From an uncultured Mycoplasmatota bacterium (GTDB lineage: Bacteria > Bacillota_I > Bacilli_A > RF39 > UBA660): a DNA stretch of 17,408 nt. Location of the stretch: contig CANPBV010000025.1 of NCBI GenBank assembly GCA_947572405.1, positions 1 to 17,408 of the forward strand. The letters are read 5' to 3'. Below, in pieces: positions 1-7,936 of this stretch. The translations under genes were made by a program, and so were the position numbers. The notes beneath the pieces are model-generated. The model saw only the letters and a program-made list of their open reading frames with translations, ran no database searches and was not told where the DNA came from. How positions within the stretch are numbered: the first letter of the stretch is position 1; each line of letters begins with the position of its first letter.

Positions 1-10
1 AAATAAAGAA

Positions 11-40
11 AATATAGTTAAAAAATATCTTAACTATATT
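11..40. repeat. 11-bp perfect inverted repeat upstream of the first gene
   Basis: Bases 11-21 (AATATAGTTAA) are the exact reverse complement of 30-40, separated by 8 bases. No T-run follows and the second arm ends 4 bases before the GAGGAGG ribosome binding site, so a terminator for an upstream gene is possible but weak. It could equally be an operator, or a hairpin close to the ribosome binding site of the downstream gene. The palindrome is seen directly; its role is inference. Confidence 0.55.
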
Positions 41-57
41 ATACGAGGAGGAAAAAT

Positions 58-516
58 ATGGGCGCAAAATATAATCCAAGAGCAGCAGAAAAAGAAAGAA
101 AGATAGAATTAGTAGAAGAATTTTATAAAGAATATGGAAGACTACCTAAAAGTCATGAAAAATATAGAGGGGTAGCAATAGGAGACTTTTTAAATAGTAT
201 AAAACAGGGTAATACAAGAATTACAGAAGAGCAAATGGAAAGATTAATGGTATTAGGTTTTGAGGGACAAATTAATGATGTGGGGGTAACAAAAGGTATT
301 CGAAAGATAGAAGAATTTTATAATAGGCATGGAAGAATGCCAGAGGCAGATGAAACATTGGGAAGAAACAAGGTAGGAGAGATGTTATTATCTATCCGTA
401 GTGGAAGGGTAAGAATTACAGAACAACAATTTTTGCGTTTACAAAAAATAGGCGTTAATTTAACAAGAGAACAAGTGACCTTCTTTGAAAGGCCACGCAT
501 CTATGTAAAAAAATAA
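58..516 (+). CDS. Small protein of two tandem helicase-associated-like repeats
   Basis: A 152-residue soluble protein with no signal peptide or membrane segment. The ATG follows a strong GAGGAGG site about 7 bases upstream. It is built from two copies of one unit, about residues 16-68 and 81-133. In each copy, E-E-F-Y is followed by G-R-(L/M)-P, a variable link, G-(D/E)-x-L-x-S-I, R-I-T-E-x-Q and R-L-x-x-(L/I)-G. The spacing resembles the helicase-associated (HA) three-helix domain, which occurs repeated in helicases and as free-standing phage or host proteins and is thought to bind nucleic acid; the usual HA tryptophan is absent. The protein is rich in Lys, Arg and Glu. A palindrome lies just upstream. 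A nucleic-acid-binding or regulatory role is inferred; the exact function is unknown. The existence of the gene is near certain and the family call is moderate. Confidence 0.8.
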   Translation: MGAKYNPRAAEKERKIELVEEFYKEYGRLPKSHEKYRGVAIGDFLNSIKQGNTRITEEQMERLMVLGFEGQINDVGVTKGIRKIEEFYNRHGRMPEADETLGRNKVGEMLLSIRSGRVRITEQQFLRLQKIGVNLTREQVTFFERPRIYVKK

Positions 517-553
517 ATTATCATACAAGTGAAAGAATTATTTTGTGTTTTTT

Positions 554-582
554 TTGACTTTTGAGTTGCTTTATTTTATACT
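554..582 (+). promoter_or_regulatory. Sigma-A-type promoter for rnhB and the DHH gene
   Basis: TTGACT at 554-559 and TATACT at 577-582 are separated by exactly 17 bases, close to the vegetative consensus. It lies in the gap between the first gene and rnhB, 22 bases before the rnhB ATG, with the AGAAGGA ribosome binding site at 588-594. Confidence 0.8.
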
Positions 583-603
583 AAATAAGAAGGATTTGAA
601 AGT

Positions 604-1236
604 ATGAAAAAAGAAAAAATAGATTTATGGTATTATGAAAAAGAATTATATGAACAAGGGTATGAGTATATTGGAGGAACCGATGAAGCAGGAAGGGGAC
701 CTTTAATAGGACCTGTTGTTGCGGCCTGTTGTGTCCTTCCGAAAGATTTTTGCTTAGAAGGACTAACTGATTCTAAAAAATTGAGTGAAAAGAAAAGAGA
801 ACAATTTTTTCCATATATCAAAGAACACGCTCTTGCTTATGGGATAGGAATTGTATCTCCAGAACGAATTGATGAAATCAATATTTATCAAGCAAGTAGA
901 GAAGCTATGCTATTAGCGATTAAGGAAGTAAGAGAAAAAATAAATTTAGAGTATGTCCTTAGTGATGCAATGCCATTAAGTTTAGATATTCCATCACTTC
1001 CAATTATCAAAGGAGATGCGAAAAGTATTAGTATTGCTGCCTCCTCTGTAATAGCAAAGGTAACTAGGGATCATATATTAGAAGAACTTGATTTAAAATA
1101 TCCAGAATATGGATTTAAAAATCATAAAGGATATCCAACAAAAGCCCATTTGGAAGCAATTGAAAAATATGGGTTGATAGAAGGATATCGTAAAACATAT
1201 GGACCTATTAAAAAAATATTGGAGGAACAAAAATGA
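604..1236 (+). CDS. rnhB: Ribonuclease HII
   Basis: RNase HII cleaves the RNA strand of RNA-DNA hybrids and removes single ribonucleotides from genomic DNA in the cytoplasm. The protein has 210 residues, the usual length. The conserved N-terminal block D27-E28-A-G-R-G-P-L-I-G-P-V supplies the first two acidic residues. D121 (in S-D-A-M-P-L) and D138 (in K-G-D) complete the four-carboxylate metal site, with the same 17-residue spacing as in the E. coli enzyme. The A-A-S-S-V-I-A-K-V-T-R-D and H-K-G-Y-P-T segments are also typical. The ATG has AGAAGGA at 588-594 and a clear promoter upstream. The stop overlaps the next start by 4 bases (ATGA), so it is translationally coupled to the DHH gene. 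All expected active-site residues are present. Confidence 0.97.
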   Translation: MKKEKIDLWYYEKELYEQGYEYIGGTDEAGRGPLIGPVVAACCVLPKDFCLEGLTDSKKLSEKKREQFFPYIKEHALAYGIGIVSPERIDEINIYQASREAMLLAIKEVREKINLEYVLSDAMPLSLDIPSLPIIKGDAKSISIAASSVIAKVTRDHILEELDLKYPEYGFKNHKGYPTKAHLEAIEKYGLIEGYRKTYGPIKKILEEQK

Positions 1237-2165
1237 AAATTTTACTTTTTAGTCATCGCTCTGATGTGGATGGAATCACCCCAGTTATCTTATCCAAATT
1301 AGCATTCCAACAAGTTGATTATATTCTAGAGGAGCCTTCCACAATCAATGAAAAGTTGAAAGCTATTTATGAAGAAGGAACACTAGATAATTATGATTTT
1401 ATTTATATAACAGATTTGTGTATCAATCATGAATTAGCAGGTCAAATTGAGCAAGATGAAAAACTAAAAAGAAAAATTTTAATTTTTGATCATCATCATA
1501 CCAATAATGAAATGAATCAATATTCATTTATTACTGTTATAGAGGAACAATTGGGACATAAAGAATGTGGAAGCAGTTTGTATTTGAAATATTTATTAGA
1601 AGTCCATCCAAATGAAATGTTAAAAAAGTCAGTTGTGGGTGAAATGGTAGAATTAGTGAGGCTTATTGATACATGGGAATGGAAAAAAGAAAACGTGATA
1701 GAAGCAACATGGATTGCTAACTTATTAGGTATTTATGGAGTTTCTTATTATATTGATTTTTATCATCAATTTTGTCTAAAGGAAACACATTTCTATTTTG
1801 ATGAAAAACAAAAATATTTGTTAGAAATAGAAGGAATTAGAATTGGAAACTATATTGAAAAAAAAGAGCAAGAAATTATTCCAATTACTTTAGATAATTA
1901 TCATGTTGGAATTATTTTTGCAGAACTTTATCGTAGTGAATTAGGAAATGAGATGGCTGAAAAATACCAAGATCAATATGATTTTATTGCTGTTATTAAT
2001 GTGTCTAGAAGTGTCAGCTATAGAAGCGTAAAAGAAATTGATGTATCTGCCTTCGCAAAACTTTATGGAGGAGCAGGACACAAACAAGCAGCAGGAAGCA
2101 GTTTGCCAGAAAACTTATTAAATAATATTATCAAACTTATTTTTATAGATGGAAAAAAAATGTAG
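1233..2165 (+). CDS. DHH-family phosphoesterase (NrnA/RecJ superfamily)
   Basis: A 310-residue cytoplasmic protein of the DHH/DHHA1 class, which hydrolyses short oligonucleotides, cyclic dinucleotides or pAp with divalent metal. Motif I is S-H-R-S-D11-V-D13-G, motif II contains T-D61-L, the signature is D86-H87-H88, and the C-terminal DHHA1 part carries Y-G-G-A-G-H283-K-Q-A-A-G. The length matches NrnA-type nanoRNases rather than the longer RecJ, but the sequence between the motifs is divergent, so the substrate is not settled. GGAGG at 1221-1225 serves the ATG, which overlaps the rnhB stop by 4 bases. The rnhB linkage fits a nucleic-acid clean-up role; this is inference from context. Family call is firm; symbol withheld because NrnA versus another DHH subgroup cannot be decided here. 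Confidence 0.9.
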   Translation: MKILLFSHRSDVDGITPVILSKLAFQQVDYILEEPSTINEKLKAIYEEGTLDNYDFIYITDLCINHELAGQIEQDEKLKRKILIFDHHHTNNEMNQYSFITVIEEQLGHKECGSSLYLKYLLEVHPNEMLKKSVVGEMVELVRLIDTWEWKKENVIEATWIANLLGIYGVSYYIDFYHQFCLKETHFYFDEKQKYLLEIEGIRIGNYIEKKEQEIIPITLDNYHVGIIFAELYRSELGNEMAEKYQDQYDFIAVINVSRSVSYRSVKEIDVSAFAKLYGGAGHKQAAGSSLPENLLNNIIKLIFIDGKKM

Positions 2166-2228
2166 AGTAAAAATTTACATTTTTTTACTTGTAGACTTTA
2201 TGACAAAATTCTTTTTTTTTTAAAATTA

Positions 2229-2237
2229 TGATATACT
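2229..2237 (+). promoter_or_regulatory. Extended -10 promoter for the ABC exporter operon
   Basis: TGATATACT is a TG-n-TATACT extended -10 element, 24 bases before the ATG of the first ABC gene. No good -35 hexamer is seen 16-18 bases upstream, where there is a long T-run, as expected for an extended -10 promoter. Confidence 0.6.
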
Positions 2238-2261
2238 GTTTCTATAATAGGAGTGAGTTTT

Positions 2262-4007
2262 ATGATAAAAGAATATTATCAATTTATAAAAGAATATCTA
2301 CGACTATCGAATCCAAGAAAAGATTATTTATCGATTACCTTTTTTACTGCTTTTCTTTATAAAGGTTGTGCTTTGCTAATTCCTTTTTTCGCTTCTTGGA
2401 TTATAAAATACGCTACAGAAGGAGATTTTAATTGGACCTATTTGAGTTTAATCTTTTTAGGAATCTCTTATTTATTTTATCGTTTATTTTTATATTCTAA
2501 TTATCGAATTTACGGAAAAAATATGCAGTATTGTTATACTAATTTACATACAAAAATATTAAATAAATTAATGACAGTTGATGAGAATTTTACCAAGAAA
2601 ATTTCAAAAGGAAAACTATTAAACTCTATCAATAGTGATGTTTTAGATATTGGAGATATGTTAGATACTTTATCAGAATTACTCATGACATTAATCCAAG
2701 TACTAGCAGTGTTTGTTATTATTTCTAGCTTTAATATTTTTCTTGCCATCATATTTGTGATATATGCTTATATTTATATTGCCAGTAGAAATTATTATGA
2801 TAGAAAAGTGGATGAATACTATCAAAAGCAAAAGAAGAATAATGATCAATATAGTAGTTTATTTTCACAAATCCTAAATGGATTACAAGAAATTAAAACC
2901 TTTCATATGCTTCCAAAATTACATCAGAAATTAAATAAAATAAAAAAAGAATATTCTAAAAATTATATGACCAAAAGGAAATATTATGTAAGAAGAGAAA
3001 ATGATGTTCGTTTTATTACACATACCTTTAGTATCTTATTATATATTATACTGGTTTTACTTATGGTACAAAATATCATTGGTATTGATGTATTAGTATT
3101 GGTTATTGGCTATTTTGAGTCTATGATTACTTATTTGGATAAGGTGATTGAAAGTTCTTCTACCATAAGAGAGGTCAACGTAGCTGTCAGAAGAGTAGAT
3201 GATATTTTACATTATCGTTCAAAAGAAATATTATCCTTTGGTGATTGTGAAAAAGAAACAATCAAGGGAATCTTAGAATTCGAACATGTCTCATTTTCTT
3301 ATGGAAATAAAGAAGTTATAAAAGACATGAATCTCAAAATTATTCCAAAACAGGTTACAGCAATTGTTGGAGAGAGTGGAACTGGAAAAACTTCAATATT
3401 TAATTTAATTTTGAGACTTTATCAAATGGATCACGGAACAATCTTTTTAGATGGAAAAGACATTTATGAATATAGTAAATCTAGTTACTTCTCTATGATA
3501 TCCGTAGTGAATCAAAAACCATTTATTTTTAATATGAGTATCCGAAAAAATTTAGATTTTGTGGATAAAGATATTACACATCAAATAGAAGTTTGCAAAA
3601 GGGTAGGGATCCATGACTTTATTTCTACTTTGACAGATGGATATAATACAATTTTAAGAGAAGATGCTACAAACATTAGTGGAGGACAAAAACAATTGAT
3701 TTCACTAGCGCGCACTTTGCTTACAAAATCAAAAGTGCTTTTGTTTGATGAAATTACATCTTCTTTAGATCCTGAAACAGCAGATCATATTACCCATTTA
3801 TTAAAAGATTTAAAGAAAGACCATACCATTATTATGATTACTCATAAACCAGACTTGATGAAACGTGCAGATCGGATTGTTGTGATTCAAGATGGCATTA
3901 TTGTAGGAGATGGAACACACAAAGACCTAATCAAAAATAATGCTTATTATGCTTGGTTACAAACAAGAAAATCAGCAAGTAAAATGGGGGTGTTTGACCA
4001 TGATTAA
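2262..4007 (+). CDS. ABC exporter half-transporter, permease fused to ATPase (first of pair)
   Basis: A 581-residue type IV ABC exporter subunit with a transmembrane domain (several hydrophobic helices between residues about 25 and 310) followed by an ATPase. The ATPase shows Walker A G370-E-S-G-T-G-K376-T, signature I-S-G-G-Q at 472-476, Walker B L-L-F-D496-E497, D-loop S-S-L-D and switch H528, so its nucleotide site looks catalytically complete. A GTG at 2253 lies inside the AGGAGTGAG ribosome binding site (2249-2257), so the ATG at 2262 is the start. The reading frame overlaps the next half-transporter by 8 bases, and the two proteins are clear paralogues, so they most likely form a heterodimeric exporter at the cytoplasmic membrane. 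No substrate-specific motif, peptidase domain or immunity gene reveals the cargo; multidrug, lipid or peptide export are all possible. Confidence 0.92.
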   Translation: MIKEYYQFIKEYLRLSNPRKDYLSITFFTAFLYKGCALLIPFFASWIIKYATEGDFNWTYLSLIFLGISYLFYRLFLYSNYRIYGKNMQYCYTNLHTKILNKLMTVDENFTKKISKGKLLNSINSDVLDIGDMLDTLSELLMTLIQVLAVFVIISSFNIFLAIIFVIYAYIYIASRNYYDRKVDEYYQKQKKNNDQYSSLFSQILNGLQEIKTFHMLPKLHQKLNKIKKEYSKNYMTKRKYYVRRENDVRFITHTFSILLYIILVLLMVQNIIGIDVLVLVIGYFESMITYLDKVIESSSTIREVNVAVRRVDDILHYRSKEILSFGDCEKETIKGILEFEHVSFSYGNKEVIKDMNLKIIPKQVTAIVGESGTGKTSIFNLILRLYQMDHGTIFLDGKDIYEYSKSSYFSMISVVNQKPFIFNMSIRKNLDFVDKDITHQIEVCKRVGIHDFISTLTDGYNTILREDATNISGGQKQLISLARTLLTKSKVLLFDEITSSLDPETADHITHLLKDLKKDHTIIMITHKPDLMKRADRIVVIQDGIIVGDGTHKDLIKNNAYYAWLQTRKSASKMGVFDHD

Positions 4008-5706
4008 AAACTATATTCAGATTAGTAAAAACTTTTTTGGCTTAAAAGCAAATAACAAAAAACTATTAACCTTATTGGTCATTTCTTATATACTGGACTC
4101 CTTAATTGCTTTAACATTACCCTTTTTTACGGCACAAATTGTAGAATATGCAACAAGAAGAAACTTTGACCAAACATTTTTTTATATTGGTGCTTTGGCT
4201 ATTTCTTACATTTTATATAATTTATTCTATCATTGGAGTTATATGACCTATGCTCATAATGCCAATTATACCTATAATAAAATGCAAGAAATGGTGACAG
4301 AAAAGATAGTAAATTATGATGAAGGATTCTCCAAAAAAATGTCAAAAGCCTATCTTATCAATACCACTTCCAATGATATATGGAATGCTTGTGGAATGCA
4401 TGATAATATCTTTGATATATTAGCAAATGTGATATATTTAGTTTTCTCAAGTATTATTTTATGTACTGTTAATATTTATATTGGATTTGCTACCCTTTTA
4501 TTAACCTTTATTTATTTGTATTGGAATAATTGTTTGACTAAGAAAAGAGATTATCATTTAGCTGGCCAAAGAAGGTGGCAAGACAAGATAGTAGAACTAT
4601 GTGGTGAAGTGATTGATGGCAACAAAGAGATTAAGACATTCAATATGAAAGAAGAATTAAATAACCATTTAAATGTTATGAAAAGAGGGTGGAGTAAAGA
4701 GTATTTTTTAAAAAGAAAATACTATGATAAAAAAAGTGCATTGCTTCCAGGAATCCTACAAATAGGAAAATTAATTTTATATGTAGTATTAATTTTTATG
4801 TTAGCACATCAAAAAATTACCATTGGAGTACTCGTTTTGATTATTGGTTATTATGATGAAATTTATGATAGTGATATGAACATTAATGCTTTATATAATA
4901 GTTTATGTTCCAATTCTGTTCGAATTGATCGGTTAAGTAAAATTTTAAACTATCACTCTAAAAATATGATTGAAGACGGATTATTAGAAAATGATGAAAT
5001 TTTTGGAATTGTTGATTTTGAACATGTCGATTTTATTTATGATAAAACACCAATTTTAAAGGACATCAATCTTCATTTCGAACCAAAGACTTTATATGCC
5101 ATTGTAGGACATAGTGGTTGCGGAAAATCTACTATTTTCAGATTGTTATTGCGCCTTTATAAACCTACTAAAGGAGGCATTTATATTGATGGAACAGATA
5201 TATTTTCTTATAGCAAAGAAGTTTATGCTTCTAATGTCGGTGTTGCTACTCAAAAACCATTTATTTTCAACATGACAATCAAAGAAAACTTAGATTTAGT
5301 AGATTCCAATTCAGCGCATCAAATAGAAGCTTGTAAAAGAGTCGGGATTCACGATTTTATTATGTCTTTACCAAAAGGGTATCAGACCATATTAAAAGAG
5401 GATGCAACAAATATTAGTGGAGGGCAAAAACAATTAATTGCACTAGCACGTACCTTACTTTCTAATGCAGAAATTTTATTGTTTGATGAGGTAACTTCTT
5501 CTTTGGATCCCAATACGACCAAACAGGTAATTCAAGTTTTGAAAGACTTAAAAAAAGACCACACCATTATTATGATTACTCATAAACCAAGCTTGATGAA
5601 AATAGCAGATTCCATTATCGTAATTGATCAAGGAAAGATTGTAGGAACTGGAAAACATAAAAAGTTGTTAGAGAAAAATAAATATTATCAGAGATTGCAA
5701 AGGTAG
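4000..5706 (+). CDS. ABC exporter half-transporter, permease fused to ATPase (second of pair)
   Basis: A 568-residue paralogue of the preceding gene with the same domain order. Walker A is G370-H-S-G-C-G-K376-S, signature I-S-G-G-Q at 472-476, Walker B L-L-F-D496-E497 and switch H528. Motifs fall at the same residue numbers as in the partner, so the pair arose by tandem duplication with no net length change up to the ATPase. Unlike many heterodimeric exporters, neither subunit shows a degenerate catalytic Glu, signature or His. Upstream in-frame ATGs (3940, 3949) lie deep within the previous gene; the ATG at 4000 has GGGGGTG at 3986-3992 and gives an N-terminus that aligns with the partner (M-I-K-x-Y). 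The 8-base overlap implies translational coupling. Substrate unknown. Confidence 0.92.
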   Translation: MIKNYIQISKNFFGLKANNKKLLTLLVISYILDSLIALTLPFFTAQIVEYATRRNFDQTFFYIGALAISYILYNLFYHWSYMTYAHNANYTYNKMQEMVTEKIVNYDEGFSKKMSKAYLINTTSNDIWNACGMHDNIFDILANVIYLVFSSIILCTVNIYIGFATLLLTFIYLYWNNCLTKKRDYHLAGQRRWQDKIVELCGEVIDGNKEIKTFNMKEELNNHLNVMKRGWSKEYFLKRKYYDKKSALLPGILQIGKLILYVVLIFMLAHQKITIGVLVLIIGYYDEIYDSDMNINALYNSLCSNSVRIDRLSKILNYHSKNMIEDGLLENDEIFGIVDFEHVDFIYDKTPILKDINLHFEPKTLYAIVGHSGCGKSTIFRLLLRLYKPTKGGIYIDGTDIFSYSKEVYASNVGVATQKPFIFNMTIKENLDLVDSNSAHQIEACKRVGIHDFIMSLPKGYQTILKEDATNISGGQKQLIALARTLLSNAEILLFDEVTSSLDPNTTKQVIQVLKDLKKDHTIIMITHKPSLMKIADSIIVIDQGKIVGTGKHKKLLEKNKYYQRLQR

Positions 5707-5715
5707 GTGGAAAAT

Positions 5716-6408
5716 TTGAAAAAAGTAATAATAGGAATTGTAGCCAAGCATAAAAAAGAAGATGTCATAAGAACAGAATCACTTATTTGTGATGAAATAA
5801 AACAAGCTATTTTTGATAATGGTGGAATTGCAGTTGGAATATTATCTCCAAATGAGGAAATTCTATATAGTGGAGACAATTGGAACAGCTTAGAAAATAA
5901 AATCAGAAAAGAAGAAATTAAAGCACAATTAAACTTTTGTGATGGGATCATCTTACAAGGCGGAACAACGAATGAGGCATATGAAAATTGGATAGCGCAT
6001 TATTGCTATCAAAATGATATTCCAGTTTTAGGTATCTGCGCTGGTCAAAATTGTTTGGTACGAGGGCTAGGTGGAACAACTTTTAAAATTCCAAATCCTG
6101 AGAAACATATGAAAATGACACAAAAATATGTGCATACTGTGAAAATAGAGAAAGGATCTAATATTTATGCAATTTTGAAGAGAAAAGAAATTATGGTGAA
6201 TTCTAGACATAAGAGAACTATAGATGCTTGTCCTAATTTAGAAAAAGTTGGATTTTGTGATGATGGGTATGCAGATGTTGTAGAAGCAAAAGGAAAAAAG
6301 TTTTATATTGGAGTTCGATTTCATCCAGAGAGTTTATACAAAGAGGATGAGATTATGAATCAAATTTTTAAGAGCTTTATAGAAAGGTGCAGTTCATATG
6401 AAAATTAA
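5716..6408 (+). CDS. Class I glutamine-amidotransferase-like hydrolase (peptidase C26)
   Basis: About 230 residues, resembling gamma-glutamyl-gamma-aminobutyrate hydrolases (PuuD-like) and related C26 enzymes that cleave gamma-glutamyl amides. The triad is visible: nucleophile C108 in G-I-C-A-G-Q-N and H203/E205 in R-F-H-P-E-S, with D-G-I-I-L-Q-G-G shaping the oxyanion side. Numbering uses the TTG at 5716, which has TAGGTGG at 5704-5710 with 5-base spacing. A GTG at 5707, directly after the ABC stop, would add three residues but would itself form part of that ribosome binding site, so I prefer TTG. The gene starts 9 bases after the ABC pair and overlaps the next gene by 11 bases, so it belongs to the operon. 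The physiological substrate (gamma-glutamyl-polyamine, folyl-polyglutamate or another gamma-glutamyl compound) is not determinable. Confidence 0.85.
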   Translation: MKKVIIGIVAKHKKEDVIRTESLICDEIKQAIFDNGGIAVGILSPNEEILYSGDNWNSLENKIRKEEIKAQLNFCDGIILQGGTTNEAYENWIAHYCYQNDIPVLGICAGQNCLVRGLGGTTFKIPNPEKHMKMTQKYVHTVKIEKGSNIYAILKRKEIMVNSRHKRTIDACPNLEKVGFCDDGYADVVEAKGKKFYIGVRFHPESLYKEDEIMNQIFKSFIERCSSYEN

Positions 6409-6922
6409 AAATGTTATTGTTGGACCATTAGAGACCAACTGTTATTTATTAATAGAGAATCAAAATTGTTTGATCATTGATCCAGGGGAAGAAGCTACTT
6501 TAATCGAAAAAGCAATTGGAGATAATAAAGTGGTTGGAATTGTCATTACCCATTATCACTTTGATCATATAGGTGCATTAGAAGAACTAAAAAATAAATA
6601 TCAAGTAGAAGTTTATGATTTTCATAATTTAAAAGAAGGAATGAATCAAATTGAAAATTTCGTATTTGAAGTTCTTTTTACACCAGGACATAAGGACGAT
6701 TCTATTAGTTTATTATTTGAAAAAGATATGTTTGTAGGAGATTTTGTTTTTAAAGATTCTATTGGTAGAACAGATTTAGAAGGTGGGAATTTTGAGCAAA
6801 TGAAGGAAAGTATCAAAAAGCTAAAATCTTATTCAGATGATACAACTCTTTATCCAGGACATGGAGAAGCAACCACATTGGAAGAAGAAAAAAGGCAAAA
6901 TATATTTTTTAAAGAGGGATAA
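6398..6922 (+). CDS. Metallo-beta-lactamase-fold hydrolase, glyoxalase-II-like
   Basis: A 174-residue cytoplasmic MBL-fold enzyme of the glyoxalase II/YqgX type, shorter than the usual roughly 200 residues. The complete dinuclear metal site is visible: H52-x-H54-x-D56-H57, H98 in T-P-G-H, D115 in V-G-D and H155 in Y-P-G-H-G-E. These enzymes hydrolyse thioesters such as S-lactoylglutathione or related small molecules. The ATG overlaps the end of the C26 gene by 11 bases and is preceded by GAAAGGTG (6382-6389), so it is the last gene of the exporter operon. Whether it acts with the C26 hydrolase on a shared thiol or gamma-glutamyl substrate is inference. No convincing terminator follows. Family call firm, substrate open. 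Confidence 0.9.
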   Translation: MKIKNVIVGPLETNCYLLIENQNCLIIDPGEEATLIEKAIGDNKVVGIVITHYHFDHIGALEELKNKYQVEVYDFHNLKEGMNQIENFVFEVLFTPGHKDDSISLLFEKDMFVGDFVFKDSIGRTDLEGGNFEQMKESIKKLKSYSDDTTLYPGHGEATTLEEEKRQNIFFKEG

Positions 6923-7017
6923 AAATAATAACTTTAAAAAAGTGAAAACGATAAACATCCATTTTACAAATGACCAATAATTTGGAATGAATTTTTATGC
7001 AGACTGAAAGCGTATTA

Positions 7018-7026
7018 TGATATAAT
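7018..7026 (+). promoter_or_regulatory. Extended -10 promoter
   Basis: TGA-TATAAT, a perfect -10 hexamer with an extended TG motif, sits 23 bases before the ATG of the DUF5684-like gene. The -35 region 17 bases upstream (TGCAGA) is poor. The rest of the 127-base gap after the MBL gene shows no other recognisable element. Confidence 0.65.
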
Positions 7027-7049
7027 GATAAAGATATGGAGATGAATTT

Positions 7050-7856
7050 ATGGGATATATTATGACATTCTTAGAAACTTATATGATATCAATTATCATA
7101 ATTAGTACTATTTTTTTAGTAATCATGTTATTGTCTTGTTTTAAAATATTTGAAAAAGCTAAGATTGATGGCTATAAAATATTAATTCCATTTTATAATT
7201 TGTATTTATTTGTTAAAATAGCAGATCTTCCTATTTTTATAGTACCGTTATTACTTGTACCATTTGTTAATATATTGGTATTTTGGTTTATTTCCTATCG
7301 TATTGGAGAACGTTTTCAAAAAAGTACCATTTTTAATATTGGACTTTGCATTTTGCCATTTCTATTTTATCCTATTTTAGCGTTTTCAAATAGTTTATAT
7401 AAACCAGTAGAGGAGTTAGGACATATTAGAGTTCAAGAACAGAATTCTACTTTATATAATCAATTTCCAGATGTAGAAGAAGTAGTGAATGAAGAACACC
7501 AAGCTGAATCAGTTTTCCCAGAAGAGACTTTATCAGAAATATTACCTGATGAAATATCTTTTGTGCAAGCCCCAGCTGGTACTGTTGAAGAGGTGGAACA
7601 GGATAATTTGATCTTAGATATAGATCAAGAAAGCGCTTGGGAAGATGGAAAACAATTATCAGAAATAGAGCGCACCAAAAAAGTTGTAACAATTGATCCA
7701 ATCAAAGATGATCCATTATTGAATCCAGATGCAATGCCTGTAAAAGTAGCTAGTCTAGATCAATATAAAGTTTGCAAACATTGTCGTGCGAGACTAGATA
7801 TGAATGCTAAAATATGCTTTTTATGTGGGCATAGAATCGAAGAGGAGGAAGAATAG
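7050..7856 (+). CDS. Membrane protein, DUF5684-like, with C-terminal zinc ribbon
   Basis: 268 residues. The first ~110 are a compact membrane region: a first helix near residues 8-29, then K-I-F-E-K-A-K-I-D-G-Y-K-I-L-I-P-F-Y-N-L and three further hydrophobic segments to about 115. The K-A-x-x-x-G-x-x-x-L-I-P-x-Y-N pattern is characteristic of DUF5684-like proteins, whose function is unknown. A long acidic, low-complexity linker (about 120-235) leads to a rubredoxin-like zinc ribbon with C242-x-x-C245 and C256-x-x-C259 and an acidic tail of five Glu. The ATG has TGGAG at 7037-7041; a second ATG at 7062 is possible but poorly placed. The gene stands alone with its own promoter and a weak terminator. 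The ribbon and linker are probably cytoplasmic and could recruit a partner; that is inference. Confidence 0.8.
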   Translation: MGYIMTFLETYMISIIIISTIFLVIMLLSCFKIFEKAKIDGYKILIPFYNLYLFVKIADLPIFIVPLLLVPFVNILVFWFISYRIGERFQKSTIFNIGLCILPFLFYPILAFSNSLYKPVEELGHIRVQEQNSTLYNQFPDVEEVVNEEHQAESVFPEETLSEILPDEISFVQAPAGTVEEVEQDNLILDIDQESAWEDGKQLSEIERTKKVVTIDPIKDDPLLNPDAMPVKVASLDQYKVCKHCRARLDMNAKICFLCGHRIEEEEE

Positions 7857-7867
7857 CCTCTTTTTTT
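7840..7867 (+). terminator. Possible weak rho-independent terminator
   Basis: AAGAGG (7840-7845) can pair with CCTCTT (7857-7862), leading straight into a run of seven T residues (7861-7867). The stem overlaps the end and stop codon of the preceding gene and is only 6 bp, so this is tentative. Confidence 0.45.
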
Positions 7868-7898
7868 GATGTTTTTTAGTACAAAAACACTAAAAATG

Positions 7899-7928
7899 TT
7901 GACATTTGTAAATTCCTTATTCTATAAT
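7899..7928 (+). promoter_or_regulatory. Strong sigma-A-type promoter for the InlB-repeat protein
   Basis: Perfect consensus hexamers TTGACA (7899-7904) and TATAAT (7923-7928) with an 18-base spacer. It is the best promoter in the window and gives a predicted leader of about 60 bases before the ATG at 7997. Confidence 0.9.
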
Positions 7929-7936
7929 GTAATTAA

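Noticed and set aside
2166..2189. AGTAAAAA/TTTTTACT inverted repeat after the DHH gene
   Set aside because: The 8-bp stem is almost all A-T, with only one G-C pair, and lacks a clean T-run directly after it, so I would not call it a terminator.
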